Assembly: GCA_028281575.1 (NCBI GenBank)
Contig: JANQJP010000037.1
Span: 1 to 64,000 of the forward strand
Length of the DNA stretch: 64,000 nucleotides
Reading direction: 5' to 3'
DNA from: Cellvibrionaceae bacterium
Lineage (GTDB): Bacteria; Pseudomonadota; Gammaproteobacteria; Pseudomonadales; Cellvibrionaceae
Made by a program: the position numbers and the translations under genes. Shown here piece after piece: positions 53,958 through 62,681 of the stretch; position 1 is the stretch's first letter, and every line of letters begins with the position of its first letter. The notes under the pieces were generated by a model. The model saw only the letters and a program-made list of their open reading frames with translations, was not told the DNA's origin and searched no databases.

Positions 53958-55266
53958 TTAAAGTCCGGTTAACATATTTCAAATCTTCGTTGGAAAGCGC
54001 ATTTCCAATATTCATAGTGCACAAACTGCGACAGCCCGAAAAGGTGGCATCAAAACTTAAAATCGATCCGTCTGGGCTCCATCTAGGATGCAAGTCACAG
54101 GACCAGTGCTGATAACGGGAGGGACTTTGATATGCTTTTGACGAAGGCACAATCGCTAAATCGTATCTAACTTCTCTCACAACATCATATATAACAAGCC
54201 CCTGGCACCTGCGGCGATCTGGATAAGTATCAGTAAGCATATATCGTCCATGCCTCTCAAACGACGGATGTCCATCACTGGAAAAGCAGTTTTGGCCCAC
54301 GACAACCGAAGCTCCGGGTTCTCCAACTTTAAAAACCACATACTGATCGTCGTATTTCAGGACACGACAATAAGCAACCACATGATCTGAGTCCTTCCAC
54401 CCGATATGAGAAACCATTTCTTGCGTTTCGAAAATATCTAAGACCGTTCCACAACGATCAATAACAACCAGTCTTGAAAACCTCCTATCCATATCTCCTT
54501 TGGGGTCAATCCATCGATGAAGAAACATAGCGCGAGATGAATCAGGAGATATTTGGGCATGCGTGACAAAATGTATTGCGCCTTCCATTGTCTCCGAGGG
54601 TTTGATTTCGGCCAATTCAGCTAAGCTGATCAGCAGTTCCTTGCTACACTTCTCAACATCGATAACATAAATTCCGGTATCAGGTGGCACATTCGGCATT
54701 GGACTTGATCGCTGCTGGTACCCCTTATACCCGTATCCTGGCATACACGCTTCAACTCTTGTATAAGAGTAACCAATTGCCCATCTGCCATCGGGACTGA
54801 TACTGCTGATAGCATCAGGTAGAACCGTTTCGTTGCCGCTGCTAATATCAACAATTCTAGAAACGCATTGTCCTTCCAATAGGTCATTAAAAACCATTTC
54901 ATTACTTTGGCCCCGCCATTGTAATCTGCAGCCCATATGCCAGTTCCATGCACTTGTCCTTGCTATTGGGTGAAACTTTAGAAAGTCATCACCGTCAAAA
55001 TAACCAACTTCAAGAAAATCACTTTCCTCTGGCATACGAAGGTCAAAAGAGCTGCAGTTAGCAAGCAACTTTGTTCCCGACTGGGAGAAAGGAGTAACGT
55101 CGTGAAAACCAAAGAAATACCCCTTCCTCTCAACTATTGGATATGCGGCTTTCAGGGATGCTAACGGCAAAACATCGAATACGCTTTGATAAAGGTTTCT
55201 CAGTTTTTTCTTAACCGCAGGGTTTCCTCGTACAAGGTTGTAAACGATCCTCTCAATTTTATTCAT
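53947..55266 (-). CDS. Beta-propeller-like protein of the polysaccharide cluster
   Basis: A 439-residue protein with repeated WD40/TolB-like blades, e.g. SISPDGRWAIGYSY, AQISPDSSRAMFLHRW, HPRWSPDGSILSFDA, and a conserved HDVTPFSQSGTKLL and WNWHMGCRLQWRG region. It lacks a clear signal peptide. Such proteins turn up in capsule loci without an assigned reaction; a role in assembling or modifying the glycan is inference. Overlaps the DUF616 gene by 11 bp. Confidence 0.65.
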   Translation of the reverse strand: MNKIERIVYNLVRGNPAVKKKLRNLYQSVFDVLPLASLKAAYPIVERKGYFFGFHDVTPFSQSGTKLLANCSSFDLRMPEESDFLEVGYFDGDDFLKFHPIARTSAWNWHMGCRLQWRGQSNEMVFNDLLEGQCVSRIVDISSGNETVLPDAISSISPDGRWAIGYSYTRVEACMPGYGYKGYQQRSSPMPNVPPDTGIYVIDVEKCSKELLISLAELAEIKPSETMEGAIHFVTHAQISPDSSRAMFLHRWIDPKGDMDRRFSRLVVIDRCGTVLDIFETQEMVSHIGWKDSDHVVAYCRVLKYDDQYVVFKVGEPGASVVVGQNCFSSDGHPSFERHGRYMLTDTYPDRRRCQGLVIYDVVREVRYDLAIVPSSKAYQSPSRYQHWSCDLHPRWSPDGSILSFDATFSGCRSLCTMNIGNALSNEDLKYVNRTLNGV

Positions 55267-55334
55267 TACTCATACACCTCAGCCAATATTTCAACAGATT
55301 AAGCCTCCTTGGAAGTTAAGGGTTGATCGACATT

Positions 55335-56210
55335 TCAAAACTTGAAGTTACTCAATATATAGGAAAGGGCTTTCAAGTTGGACTGCCTATAAAACGAGTT
55401 ACCCATCGTAGAAGTCGACACATGTTCTGAATCAAAAATTAACAGCTCAGGAACATATTTAACCTTGAGTTGATTGTTTCGAGCGATCTCAGCAACATAA
55501 ATCTCCTCTCCAAACAAAAAAACTGGGTATGCGAACTTAGACTCTATAGCTATGAAGCTCCTAGTAAATAAAATAAATGACCCGTGAGAAGCATATATCT
55601 CCCGATAAAACTTACTAGAACCGGGCTGCTTTGAATCAGGATTAGGCTTTAAGAACTGACGCAGCCTAAGTCGAAACGAATTAACCGACTTGAGAAGTCT
55701 ATATCTAAATCGAGAACTAAAAAGAAATTTGTTGATCTTCAACTTAAAAGCTGAGGGTCTATGTACAATTTTAGGATTGCGGTCAGCATTCAGCTGAGCT
55801 GAAAATATTGAAGGTGCGTAAACACCAACGTTCAACTCAGGATTAATACCACTCAAGACACCAAAAAAACTTTTGCTGAGCCTTAAGTCTACATTCGAAA
55901 TACAAACATAGTCATAGTCTGACAACGCTATGTTATATTTCCGTATCGCCGCTGAAACACTTGGGAAATAGCCAAGATTATCACTTGCTATATAGGTAAC
56001 TGATAAACCTGACCTCTGTTTTTTCAATTTCTCAATGTATAAATGATTAAAAGGCGAGGAGTTATCAATAATATATAAATCCAAACTTACAAGAGTTTCA
56101 GCTTCTTTTATTGCGTCGACGATACTATCAAGAAATCGTTCAGCTTCGACATATGAATTATGACATACGGACAAAATGCAAACTTTCATCATAAAATATT
56201 TAGTAACCAT
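55335..56210 (-). CDS. Family 2-like glycosyltransferase
   Basis: A 291-residue GT2-type enzyme: KVCILSVCHNSYVEAERFLDSIVDAI, LDLYIIDNSSPFN, ASDNLGYFPSVSAAIRKY, DYVCISNVDLRLS with the DxD-like motif, and a C-terminal half with RSFIAIESKFAYPVFLFGEE. Probably transfers a deoxysugar such as rhamnose, as WbbL-like enzymes do; inferred. A start at Met8 is possible. An intrinsic terminator lies immediately upstream (56228-56256), which could limit transcription from the genes above. Confidence 0.82.
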   Translation of the reverse strand: MVTKYFMMKVCILSVCHNSYVEAERFLDSIVDAIKEAETLVSLDLYIIDNSSPFNHLYIEKLKKQRSGLSVTYIASDNLGYFPSVSAAIRKYNIALSDYDYVCISNVDLRLSKSFFGVLSGINPELNVGVYAPSIFSAQLNADRNPKIVHRPSAFKLKINKFLFSSRFRYRLLKSVNSFRLRLRQFLKPNPDSKQPGSSKFYREIYASHGSFILFTRSFIAIESKFAYPVFLFGEEIYVAEIARNNQLKVKYVPELLIFDSEHVSTSTMGNSFYRQSNLKALSYILSNFKF

Positions 56211-56227
56211 TCACGCGGCATCGCACG

Positions 56228-56256
56228 AAAAAAAGCAGCCTTCTAAAAAGGCTGCT
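56228..56256 (-). terminator. Intrinsic terminator on the minus strand
   Basis: AGCAGCCTT-CTAAA-AAGGCTGCT hairpin (56234-56256) followed on the minus strand by seven T residues (56234 down to 56228). It lies 18 bp upstream of the GT2 start, inside the otherwise co-directional cluster, and just past the IS200 remnant, whose end hairpin it may be. Confidence 0.8.
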
Positions 56257-56277
56257 CGTGTCGTCCCAGCTTCTACA

Positions 56278-56562
56278 TTAATTAAATCCGAGCGTCTCTT
56301 GTCGAGCCTCTTCTTTTACTTGATATTTAACATACTTACGTAATATTTCTTCGTCTATTCCAACGGTATCGACGCAATAAAATCTCGCCCAAAAGTGAAT
56401 TTCCCCAGTAATACCGTTGTTTTAAACGAGGAAATTGTCGAAATATTTGATAAGCCGTCTTACCTATTACTGCGCCCATCAGTTTAGAAACCGATTCCTT
56501 CGGCGGTATAAATACCAGCAAATGAACAACGCCTGAATAGTTACAATATTTATTGCTAGAGA
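56278..56562 (-). pseudogene. IS200/IS605-family TnpA remnant, frameshifted
   Basis: The 5-prime piece encodes SGVVHLLVFIPPKESVSKLMGAVIGKTAYQIFRQFPRLKQRYYWGN, then the frame shifts. In the next frame the sequence continues HFWAR-like, CVDTVGIDEEILRKYVKYQVKEEARQETLGFN and stops at 56278. The N-terminal HUH half is missing, and the shift kills the rest. Insertion site is inside the polysaccharide cluster. Confidence 0.8.
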
Positions 56563-57629
56563 GAACCTATCAATTTATAGGGTCCTGCATCAGTCCAGTA
56601 AGGAACTAGATTGAAAAAACATATTAGAAAAACGGATATAAAAAGTCGATCAGATTTTCTAAAACAGATGATGATCTGACCCAATGCCACCACCATGAAA
56701 AACGAAGTCAATCGATGCAATCTTTCTGCCAGAACAGTGAAATCATTCAAGGTTATTAATATTGCCAGAGTAAATAACATAAATATCAAGACTTTATGGT
56801 ATTCAGGGACTATTTTAAGCAACTGGTTACGAAGCAATATATAGGCGAAAGTGATTAACGAATACAGTACCAGCACTCCTCCTGGACTAGAGCTGCCTGC
56901 GAACATTGAGTCCTGATACATAAATAGTTTGGCCGCAATTGCCGTATCTGGCGGGAGACGATTCAGAAGGGATTCAACAACAACATGGCCTAAATTGACA
57001 AAACTAATTAAAAAAATTGCGCAAAAAATTGTTAGTGATACAAAAATATTTAATCTGACATTTCTCAAGAACCAAAGCGGAGCTACAACCAAGGCGCTCA
57101 AGTGAATTCCCGCCGCAATCAAGACCGGCACAATGAAATAAACTATCGACTTTCCACTCATCAAGGCCCAAAAAGCAAATAACAGAACCGTGCAAGCAAG
57201 GGTTGACCTTAATAGGTATGAATCAGGATAAAAAGTCAAAGAAATATAAAACAAAAAAGCAATTGAACAATATTTACTCCATCGCATTAAAAAGAGGAAC
57301 TTTACAACTAAGGAAAAAAATATGATAAGAAATCTAAGATAATTAAAATCTTGAGTAAAGTGTTTAAAAATAAAGTTCAAAAACGAATATACTGGTTCGT
57401 ATGGCGATTGAATGGCTTGAACCAAGAACCCTACGTTAGTGCTTAGCGTTTTATAAAACGCGACGTAAGGGAGATAGTCTGAAAGAATCAGCTGAGAAAC
57501 AACTACAGAGGATAATATACACGCAATGGTATAACCTAACTTCCGTATTGTTGAATTAGCATTAGCACAAATAATCACAAAAAATGTGACCATATGGGAA
57601 ATTAGTGCATATATAGGAAGATAGGTCAT
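56556..57629 (-). CDS. EpsG-family Wzy-like polysaccharide polymerase
   Basis: A 357-residue polytopic membrane protein with about ten helices. EpsG hallmarks are YEPVYSFLNFIFKHF, FYPDSYLLRSTLACTVLLFAFW, and ERLHRLTSFF near the C-terminus. In Wzx/Wzy pathways the polymerase links repeat units at the periplasmic face. No flippase (wzx) gene is visible here; it may lie past 64,000. The ATG follows a GGTCAT context. Confidence 0.82.
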   Translation of the reverse strand: MTYLPIYALISHMVTFFVIICANANSTIRKLGYTIACILSSVVVSQLILSDYLPYVAFYKTLSTNVGFLVQAIQSPYEPVYSFLNFIFKHFTQDFNYLRFLIIFFSLVVKFLFLMRWSKYCSIAFLFYISLTFYPDSYLLRSTLACTVLLFAFWALMSGKSIVYFIVPVLIAAGIHLSALVVAPLWFLRNVRLNIFVSLTIFCAIFLISFVNLGHVVVESLLNRLPPDTAIAAKLFMYQDSMFAGSSSPGGVLVLYSLITFAYILLRNQLLKIVPEYHKVLIFMLFTLAILITLNDFTVLAERLHRLTSFFMVVALGQIIICFRKSDRLFISVFLICFFNLVPYWTDAGPYKLIGSL

Positions 57630-57669
57630 TAATAACCGTTTGTATAGATAGTTTGAGGGAGCGAAAGTA

Positions 57670-58740
57670 CTACTCGATAGACTTCCAGGTTTCCACGTAT
57701 TTACCCGCTACCTTTATATGGGAATGATTGGCTTCGACGAAGTTTCGACCATCAGCGCCAATATCAGCAATACGATGCCGGTTCTCCAATAATTCTTCAA
57801 CTCGACGAATGATACTCTGCTTGTCCGGAGTGGCATTCATTACAGAAGAGCTATCAACCCCCAAGCTTTTCAGCCCCTCCGGTTCAGCACCACCAATCAC
57901 AGCCTTACCCATTGCTAGTGCATACACGCCATTCATACCTAGCGAATACGAATTCACCTGATCGATAACTACATTGGTTCTTCGCATTAGCTCAAGATAC
58001 TCGTCTAAAGGCAACTGACCGTCAATGATTAACTCCAGGTCACGAGGGTAACGGCTAGCCAATTCCTCATATGCAGCCTCAACATGTCTTGTGCCTTTAA
58101 GTCCGTATCGACTTAGCCCATGGAAAACTACTAACTTGTTCCCTACGACATTTTCCCTATACTCAATTTTGTCGACGTTGACTGGTAAAGGTATTGTGTT
58201 TAGACGTTTTTCGCACCCTTCATAACAGACTTCATAATCATACATTACAGGTATAACGCCATCTGACAAATCAGCTATCTTTCTATTGTAGGAATACGCA
58301 CTCTTGTGCTGCATATAATAATTATCAGATTTAACGTCATACTTTAAAAAATCCTTAAAAGGGCTATACCTTAGTCTCTCAGGTCCATACCTCCAATAAA
58401 AAGCGTCACTACCAGCGGCGAGCATAAAAAAACTGCTATTGTGTTTACGTAAAATCGAGTAAAAAAACTGTTTTGGAAAAAGCTTTGCGTTTGGATAGAA
58501 TGGGTTGACCGTTTGAATTACGTCATAACCTTGCAGCTTATTAAGCGCAAAAAATGGTTTCAGGTGCGACTCGATTTTTCCAAGAATCCCGGTAGACGTT
58601 TTATCAAGATTAATATCACCTCTAATCATTTTGTATCCATCCAACCCTGAAGCAATAACAACCTCGTGGCCCAGTTCCAGCAGACCCTCCTTAAGGTTTC
58701 TATGTAACCCGCTAAACTCGCCAAAAAGAAGTATCCGCAT
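57670..58740 (-). CDS. Glycosyltransferase family 4-like
   Basis: A 356-residue GT-B enzyme: N-terminal MRILLFGEFSGLHRNLKEGLLELGHEVVIAS with Rossmann features, and a C-terminal half with VFHGLSRYGLKGT, ELIIDGQLPLDEYLELMRRTNVVIDQVN and GMNGVYALAMGKAVIGG. The EX7E-type site is diverged. Transfers a sugar to a lipid-linked acceptor. It lies between the sulfotransferase-like and EpsG genes. Confidence 0.85.
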   Translation of the reverse strand: MRILLFGEFSGLHRNLKEGLLELGHEVVIASGLDGYKMIRGDINLDKTSTGILGKIESHLKPFFALNKLQGYDVIQTVNPFYPNAKLFPKQFFYSILRKHNSSFFMLAAGSDAFYWRYGPERLRYSPFKDFLKYDVKSDNYYMQHKSAYSYNRKIADLSDGVIPVMYDYEVCYEGCEKRLNTIPLPVNVDKIEYRENVVGNKLVVFHGLSRYGLKGTRHVEAAYEELASRYPRDLELIIDGQLPLDEYLELMRRTNVVIDQVNSYSLGMNGVYALAMGKAVIGGAEPEGLKSLGVDSSSVMNATPDKQSIIRRVEELLENRHRIADIGADGRNFVEANHSHIKVAGKYVETWKSIE

Positions 58741-58835
58741 AACCTAGCTGTTCCGGTCTAGTGATAGATCGGAATAAAGTTTAACTCTATCCATTTTGTC
58801 AGGTCGGTGTAACACTGAAACACCCTCGCTGTGAT

Positions 58836-59870
58836 TTAACCATGGTAAAGATACTGTGATAGTGAATCCTCAATATAACTAATAGCTCTCGCAACATCCC
58901 CTTTAGCATTACGCCACATGCCGATATTGGCCCTGCTGATCTCCGGTGAAAAAACTGTACCCGCCATGGTATGATTTATTTCTTCCACTCCAGCAAAAGA
59001 AAAAATATTTTTCTTATTTTCCCTGTAGTTAAGACAAACATCTTCAAACTTGAGAAACATCACCTTGGGATGACTTGCCACCCGAACTTGATCTACCCTT
59101 ATCGATTTATAAAAGTGGACAAAAGCTCTAGCTTTAGCAAGAATATCAGTGGTCCTTGGAATATATCTGCCATAGGAATCCTTCGGATAATTCATGAAAA
59201 CGTCCCTGGGATCACGATCAGTGATAATAACCTTGCAGTCTGAGAAGTATTTCGTGCCTTTGTCTATCAGCTCCGCCGAAAACGGAGGTATAGCGTTGTG
59301 CAGACCAACCAATGAACCTTCGGACTGCCCATTATATCTCTGTATACCTTCAACAATTTCACTAAGGTAGTCTTTTGCTAGATCTAAAAACTTTTCCCTA
59401 CCTGGATAAGCTATAGTCGCTAGTTCACTCCCTTCTTTTGTTCGGATATCTCTAGTGAAAATCTTGTTTTCGACGCGAGCCCAAATTTGTGAAGTGTAGC
59501 TTTTTTTGAAATCGTTAAAATGCCACGACATCGGGTACTCGTAATCTGCAAGGCTACTTAAAAATTTTTTTGTTGCGGAGGTGAATGCTCCATCTGTAAA
59601 ATAATCATAAGACATACCAGCTTTTCTAAAACGACCGGAAAGCCTAGCGAAGTTTTTTGTCAGCCAATAAAAATCCTTCATCGCCAGATCAATATTCTCC
59701 GGAGCATACGAGCCCAACAAAGTATCCTCAAGATCAAACAGACCATAGCGCTCTTTCAGCAGCCTGAACTCTGTTGGGAAAGTAAACGAAGGAGAAACCT
59801 CTCTGAACATGTCCCGGACTATGCTTCCTCCGGTGGAGTAATACCCTCCATAACAAACAACGCTAGTCAT
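58836..59870 (-). CDS. Sulfotransferase-like protein
   Basis: A 344-residue protein with sulfotransferase-fold features: a 5-prime-PSB-like YGGYYSTGGSIVRDMF (residues about 7-22) and a 3-prime-PB-like VIITDRDPRDVFMNY (about 215-229), followed by KVMFLKFEDV. The Lys/Arg of the PSB loop is not obvious, so the catalytic residue is unclear. ATG at 59870 overlaps the GT61 stop by 8 bp. If active it would use PAPS made by cysD-cysNC to sulfate the glycan. Weak relatives act on other groups, so activity is unproven. Confidence 0.7.
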   Translation of the reverse strand: MTSVVCYGGYYSTGGSIVRDMFREVSPSFTFPTEFRLLKERYGLFDLEDTLLGSYAPENIDLAMKDFYWLTKNFARLSGRFRKAGMSYDYFTDGAFTSATKKFLSSLADYEYPMSWHFNDFKKSYTSQIWARVENKIFTRDIRTKEGSELATIAYPGREKFLDLAKDYLSEIVEGIQRYNGQSEGSLVGLHNAIPPFSAELIDKGTKYFSDCKVIITDRDPRDVFMNYPKDSYGRYIPRTTDILAKARAFVHFYKSIRVDQVRVASHPKVMFLKFEDVCLNYRENKKNIFSFAGVEEINHTMAGTVFSPEISRANIGMWRNAKGDVARAISYIEDSLSQYLYHG

Positions 59871-61041
59871 CTGTATCCTGCGTTTGGCACAGCTTGATGA
59901 GCATCTCTTCAAAAAGATCGATATCTACACTCCAGGCTTCTTGAATCTTGTCATTTTCTCGCTCGAACTCACAATCTCTGTTGCACAGGAAGGTCTCATA
60001 CTTTAGACCAAACTCCATAGCCGTATAGTAAAAAAAGTCCGCTTTTTCTTTCTCTCCACAAAGCATCTCAACAATTGTACAACTCTCCGCAAAAACCATG
60101 TTTGCCAATGCGGCGCCGTGAGGTGCGACAATCAACTTAGCTTGCCTAAAAAAATTTACGCAATACTCAAAATCGTGCTTTCCTGGATCAAAAGTCTCTA
60201 TGCCATACTTTTCAAATAATGTCTCTAGTTGACTTATGTTGCTAATAACTCGGGTTTCCATGTGCTGGCGGGTTAGAAATACCTTTTTCTCATCCGAAGA
60301 ACCTTTGCGATTTCGAATATTTTTTTTCAGCAACGATACAAGTCCTCGACGCCCAACCGGATCTCTTTCGCCCAGCGAGCTTGCGGCGGATCGAAGAGTA
60401 GCAAAGTAGAAATTATCTATTCTCAAAAAATCTTGTGTTGCACGCATCACACTGGAATCAAGCACCCCACAAAGCTCAAGTGATTGGATTTGGAAAGACG
60501 TTAAGGTTTTATTAGTCAATATCGCCGTCTGACCATCACCACACTTTCTCAGAGCGGTTAATTGAGGCAGATTCTCCAATAGCCAGTGACAGAAATTTGG
60601 TTGATCCACGCCGTAGCCGTGACGAGGCACCATGTGGAATATTGAATTTTTCGTTGCTTTTCTAAATGGCATTAGTGCTGCCAAGTAAAGCTTAATAAAT
60701 CGAGCTAGCCCCAGTTGGTTGATGGTGTGCCGCAACCTTTTTTCGAGAGCACTCTGAAATATTTCTCCAACGATAAGGCCTCGTCTGGTAACGGCAATGC
60801 CGTAAGGTCCGATCAAGGAGACATTCTGCATTTTATAGCAATAAAAAGGGGGCACACCAATCTGTTCAGGTTGGGAGCCAAGCCTCTTCACATTGGCTTT
60901 GGTAGCATGATGCTTTGGCTCAAACACGTACGAATTACGTATAAGTGTCTTTTCAACAAATGGCGCTCTGTTTATATCTTCCCTGGTTAGGACCAACTTC
61001 GCCAACACGAGTTTTCCCAACCTTTTCAGAACTCCGTACAT
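59863..61041 (-). CDS. Glycosyltransferase family 61 (DUF563) protein
   Basis: A 392-residue protein with the GT61 signatures: NFCHWLLENLPQLTAL (about residue 154), a middle FLTRQHMETRVISN, and IVAPHGAALANMVFAESCTIVEMLC near 315-340. GT61 enzymes add xylose, arabinose, GlcNAc or other sugars. Overlaps the sulfotransferase-like gene by 8 bp; the aminotransferase gene lies 11 bp upstream. Confidence 0.88.
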   Translation of the reverse strand: MYGVLKRLGKLVLAKLVLTREDINRAPFVEKTLIRNSYVFEPKHHATKANVKRLGSQPEQIGVPPFYCYKMQNVSLIGPYGIAVTRRGLIVGEIFQSALEKRLRHTINQLGLARFIKLYLAALMPFRKATKNSIFHMVPRHGYGVDQPNFCHWLLENLPQLTALRKCGDGQTAILTNKTLTSFQIQSLELCGVLDSSVMRATQDFLRIDNFYFATLRSAASSLGERDPVGRRGLVSLLKKNIRNRKGSSDEKKVFLTRQHMETRVISNISQLETLFEKYGIETFDPGKHDFEYCVNFFRQAKLIVAPHGAALANMVFAESCTIVEMLCGEKEKADFFYYTAMEFGLKYETFLCNRDCEFERENDKIQEAWSVDIDLFEEMLIKLCQTQDTDD

Positions 61042-61052
61042 AACTGTCAGTA

Positions 61053-62153
61053 CTACAGCGACATCTGGTGAATTGCCTCAACCACTACTTTGGCCTGATC
61101 CAAACCAAGATGAGGCCCCATAGGTAGACTTACTACCTGATCCGCAAGTAGGGTTGCTAGCGGGTAGTCGGATTTCTGAAACCCCTCCCCTGAGTATGCT
61201 TCCTGTTGAAAAGGTGCAATCGGGTAATGAATAAGTGTTTCAATATTCTTTCGTGAGAGACTTTCTATAAATGACGCTCTATTCGTTACTCTCACAACAA
61301 AGAGGTGCCAAACTGGGGCAGCCCATGCTGGAACATGGGGTAATATTACCGCTCCTTCTTTCAATTCAGTTGCATAATATTTGGCTATTTTGCGCCTTCT
61401 TTCGGTCCATTCTTCAAGCACGGAAAGCTTTTCGCAAAGTATTGCCGCTTGTATAGGATCCAAACGACTATTAAACCCCTTACAGGTATTTACGTATTTA
61501 ACCGTAGACCCATAGTTACGCAAAGCAATCAGCTGGTTTGCCAGCACAGGATCATTGGTAGTAATCGCACCAGCATCCCCCATTGCGCCCAGGTTTTTCC
61601 CGGGATAAAAACTCCAGGCTACAAGGTCACTATGTGCGCCTATCCGTCTGCCCTTATATTCAGCTCCGTGAGCCTGGGCAGCGTCCTCCAAAACATATAA
61701 GCCATATTTTTCTGCGAGCGCCAGGATTGCATCCATGTCCGCAGCTTGACCATACAGATGTACCGGCAAGATCACTTTTGTTTTCGCTGTTATCGCCGCC
61801 TCAATTTTATTTGCATCAATATTGTAGGTTCTCTCGTCTGGTTCAACAGGAACCGGTCTTGCACCGCAGTGACTGACAGCTAGCCAAGTAGCTATGTATG
61901 TATTTGAAGGGACAATTACTTCGTCACCTGGTCCAACACCTAAAGCATGAAGTGACAACTGGAGTGCTTCCAAGCCGTTGGCGACTCCGACGCAATATTT
62001 TGCACCACAAAATTTTGCCCACTGTTCTTCAAACCGCTCAACTTCTGCCCCTCCAATGTACCAACCACTTTCTAAAACTCGAGCGACAGCCTTATCTATC
62101 CTGGAACCAAGCTCCTGGTAGGGGGCAGAAAGATCCAGAAACTTAATACTCAT
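61053..62153 (-). CDS. DegT/DnrJ/EryC1 family aminotransferase (FdtB/QdtB-like)
   Basis: A 366-residue PLP-dependent sugar aminotransferase. It opens [31 protein letters not shown], has [32 protein letters not shown]-contacting Asp157 in LEDAAQAHG, and Schiff-base Lys186 in [15 protein letters not shown]. Probably converts a dTDP-3-keto-6-deoxyhexose to the 3-amino sugar (Fuc3N or Qui3N type), given the FdtA-like isomerase gene upstream. The start codon lies within a 28-bp tandem duplication (62135-62190). Confidence 0.92.
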   Translation of the reverse strand: MSIKFLDLSAPYQELGSRIDKAVARVLESGWYIGGAEVERFEEQWAKFCGAKYCVGVANGLEALQLSLHALGVGPGDEVIVPSNTYIATWLAVSHCGARPVPVEPDERTYNIDANKIEAAITAKTKVILPVHLYGQAADMDAILALAEKYGLYVLEDAAQAHGAEYKGRRIGAHSDLVAWSFYPGKNLGAMGDAGAITTNDPVLANQLIALRNYGSTVKYVNTCKGFNSRLDPIQAAILCEKLSVLEEWTERRRKIAKYYATELKEGAVILPHVPAWAAPVWHLFVVRVTNRASFIESLSRKNIETLIHYPIAPFQQEAYSGEGFQKSDYPLATLLADQVVSLPMGPHLGLDQAKVVVEAIHQMSL

Positions 62154-62190
62154 TGACTAACTCCAGAAACTTAATACTCATTGACTAACT
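62135..62190. repeat. 28-bp perfect tandem duplication
   Basis: Unit CCAGAAACTTAATACTCATT plus GACTAACT occurs at 62135-62162 and again, identically, at 62163-62190. It spans the FdtB-like start codon and the FdtA-like stop. On the minus strand the upstream copy reads CAATGAGT, an ATGA overlap that would fuse the FdtA stop to an FdtB start; the duplication moved the used start 27 bp away. The upstream ATG is now in the wrong frame (28 is not a multiple of three). Confidence 0.95.
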
Positions 62191-62588
62191 ATAGAATCGA
62201 CGTATGACGAAAAATTTCGATAGTAGTCAGACTCATCATATTCTCTGGAAGCCAGAACAAGACATCCAGCCCCCTGTGAAAAATTGTCCATTTCTCGCCA
62301 CACATTGGGAGGGATATAGAGCGCACTTTCAGGACTCGACAACTGAACACGTTCGACTTCTTTTCCATTCTTAAGCGTCACCTGAAAACTACCCGCAATT
62401 GAAATGAGAAGTTGATGGCAGGCTTTCAGAGCGTGACCACCCCTCTCCATTCTATCTGGAACATCATTGATGTAGAACACTCGTTTGATGTCAAATGGCA
62501 CTTATTTCATCCCTTCAACAACCGTCAAATTTCCGCGCGAATCATATATCTTTGGTAAACAAATCTTTCGACCAAGCTCTAATTGCAT
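62178..62588 (-). pseudogene. FdtA/QdtA-like sugar 3,4-ketoisomerase gene with in-frame stop
   Basis: From ATG 62588 the frame reads MQLELGRKICLPKIYDSRGN, LTVVEGMK, then TAA (62502-62504, codon 29), then V PFDIKRVFYINDVPDRMERGGHALKACHQLL, with GGHA and IPPNVWREM cupin motifs and LVLASREYDESDYYRN. The N-terminal part matches the family (LPKI-DSRGNLTVVE-PFDIKRVYY), so the stop cuts a real 136-residue gene. Translation might restart at the GTG directly after the TAA to give 107 residues. The cupin isomerises dTDP-4-keto-6-deoxyglucose. A point mutation, sequencing error or re-initiation are all possible. Confidence 0.85.
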
Positions 62589-62681
62589 TTACATTTCCGG
62601 ATTTAGCACTGAATTTAGTTAAATTTCCGACAACCCATATAGCTTATTAAATGTGTCACTTAATTAAAATTACCACTAAAT

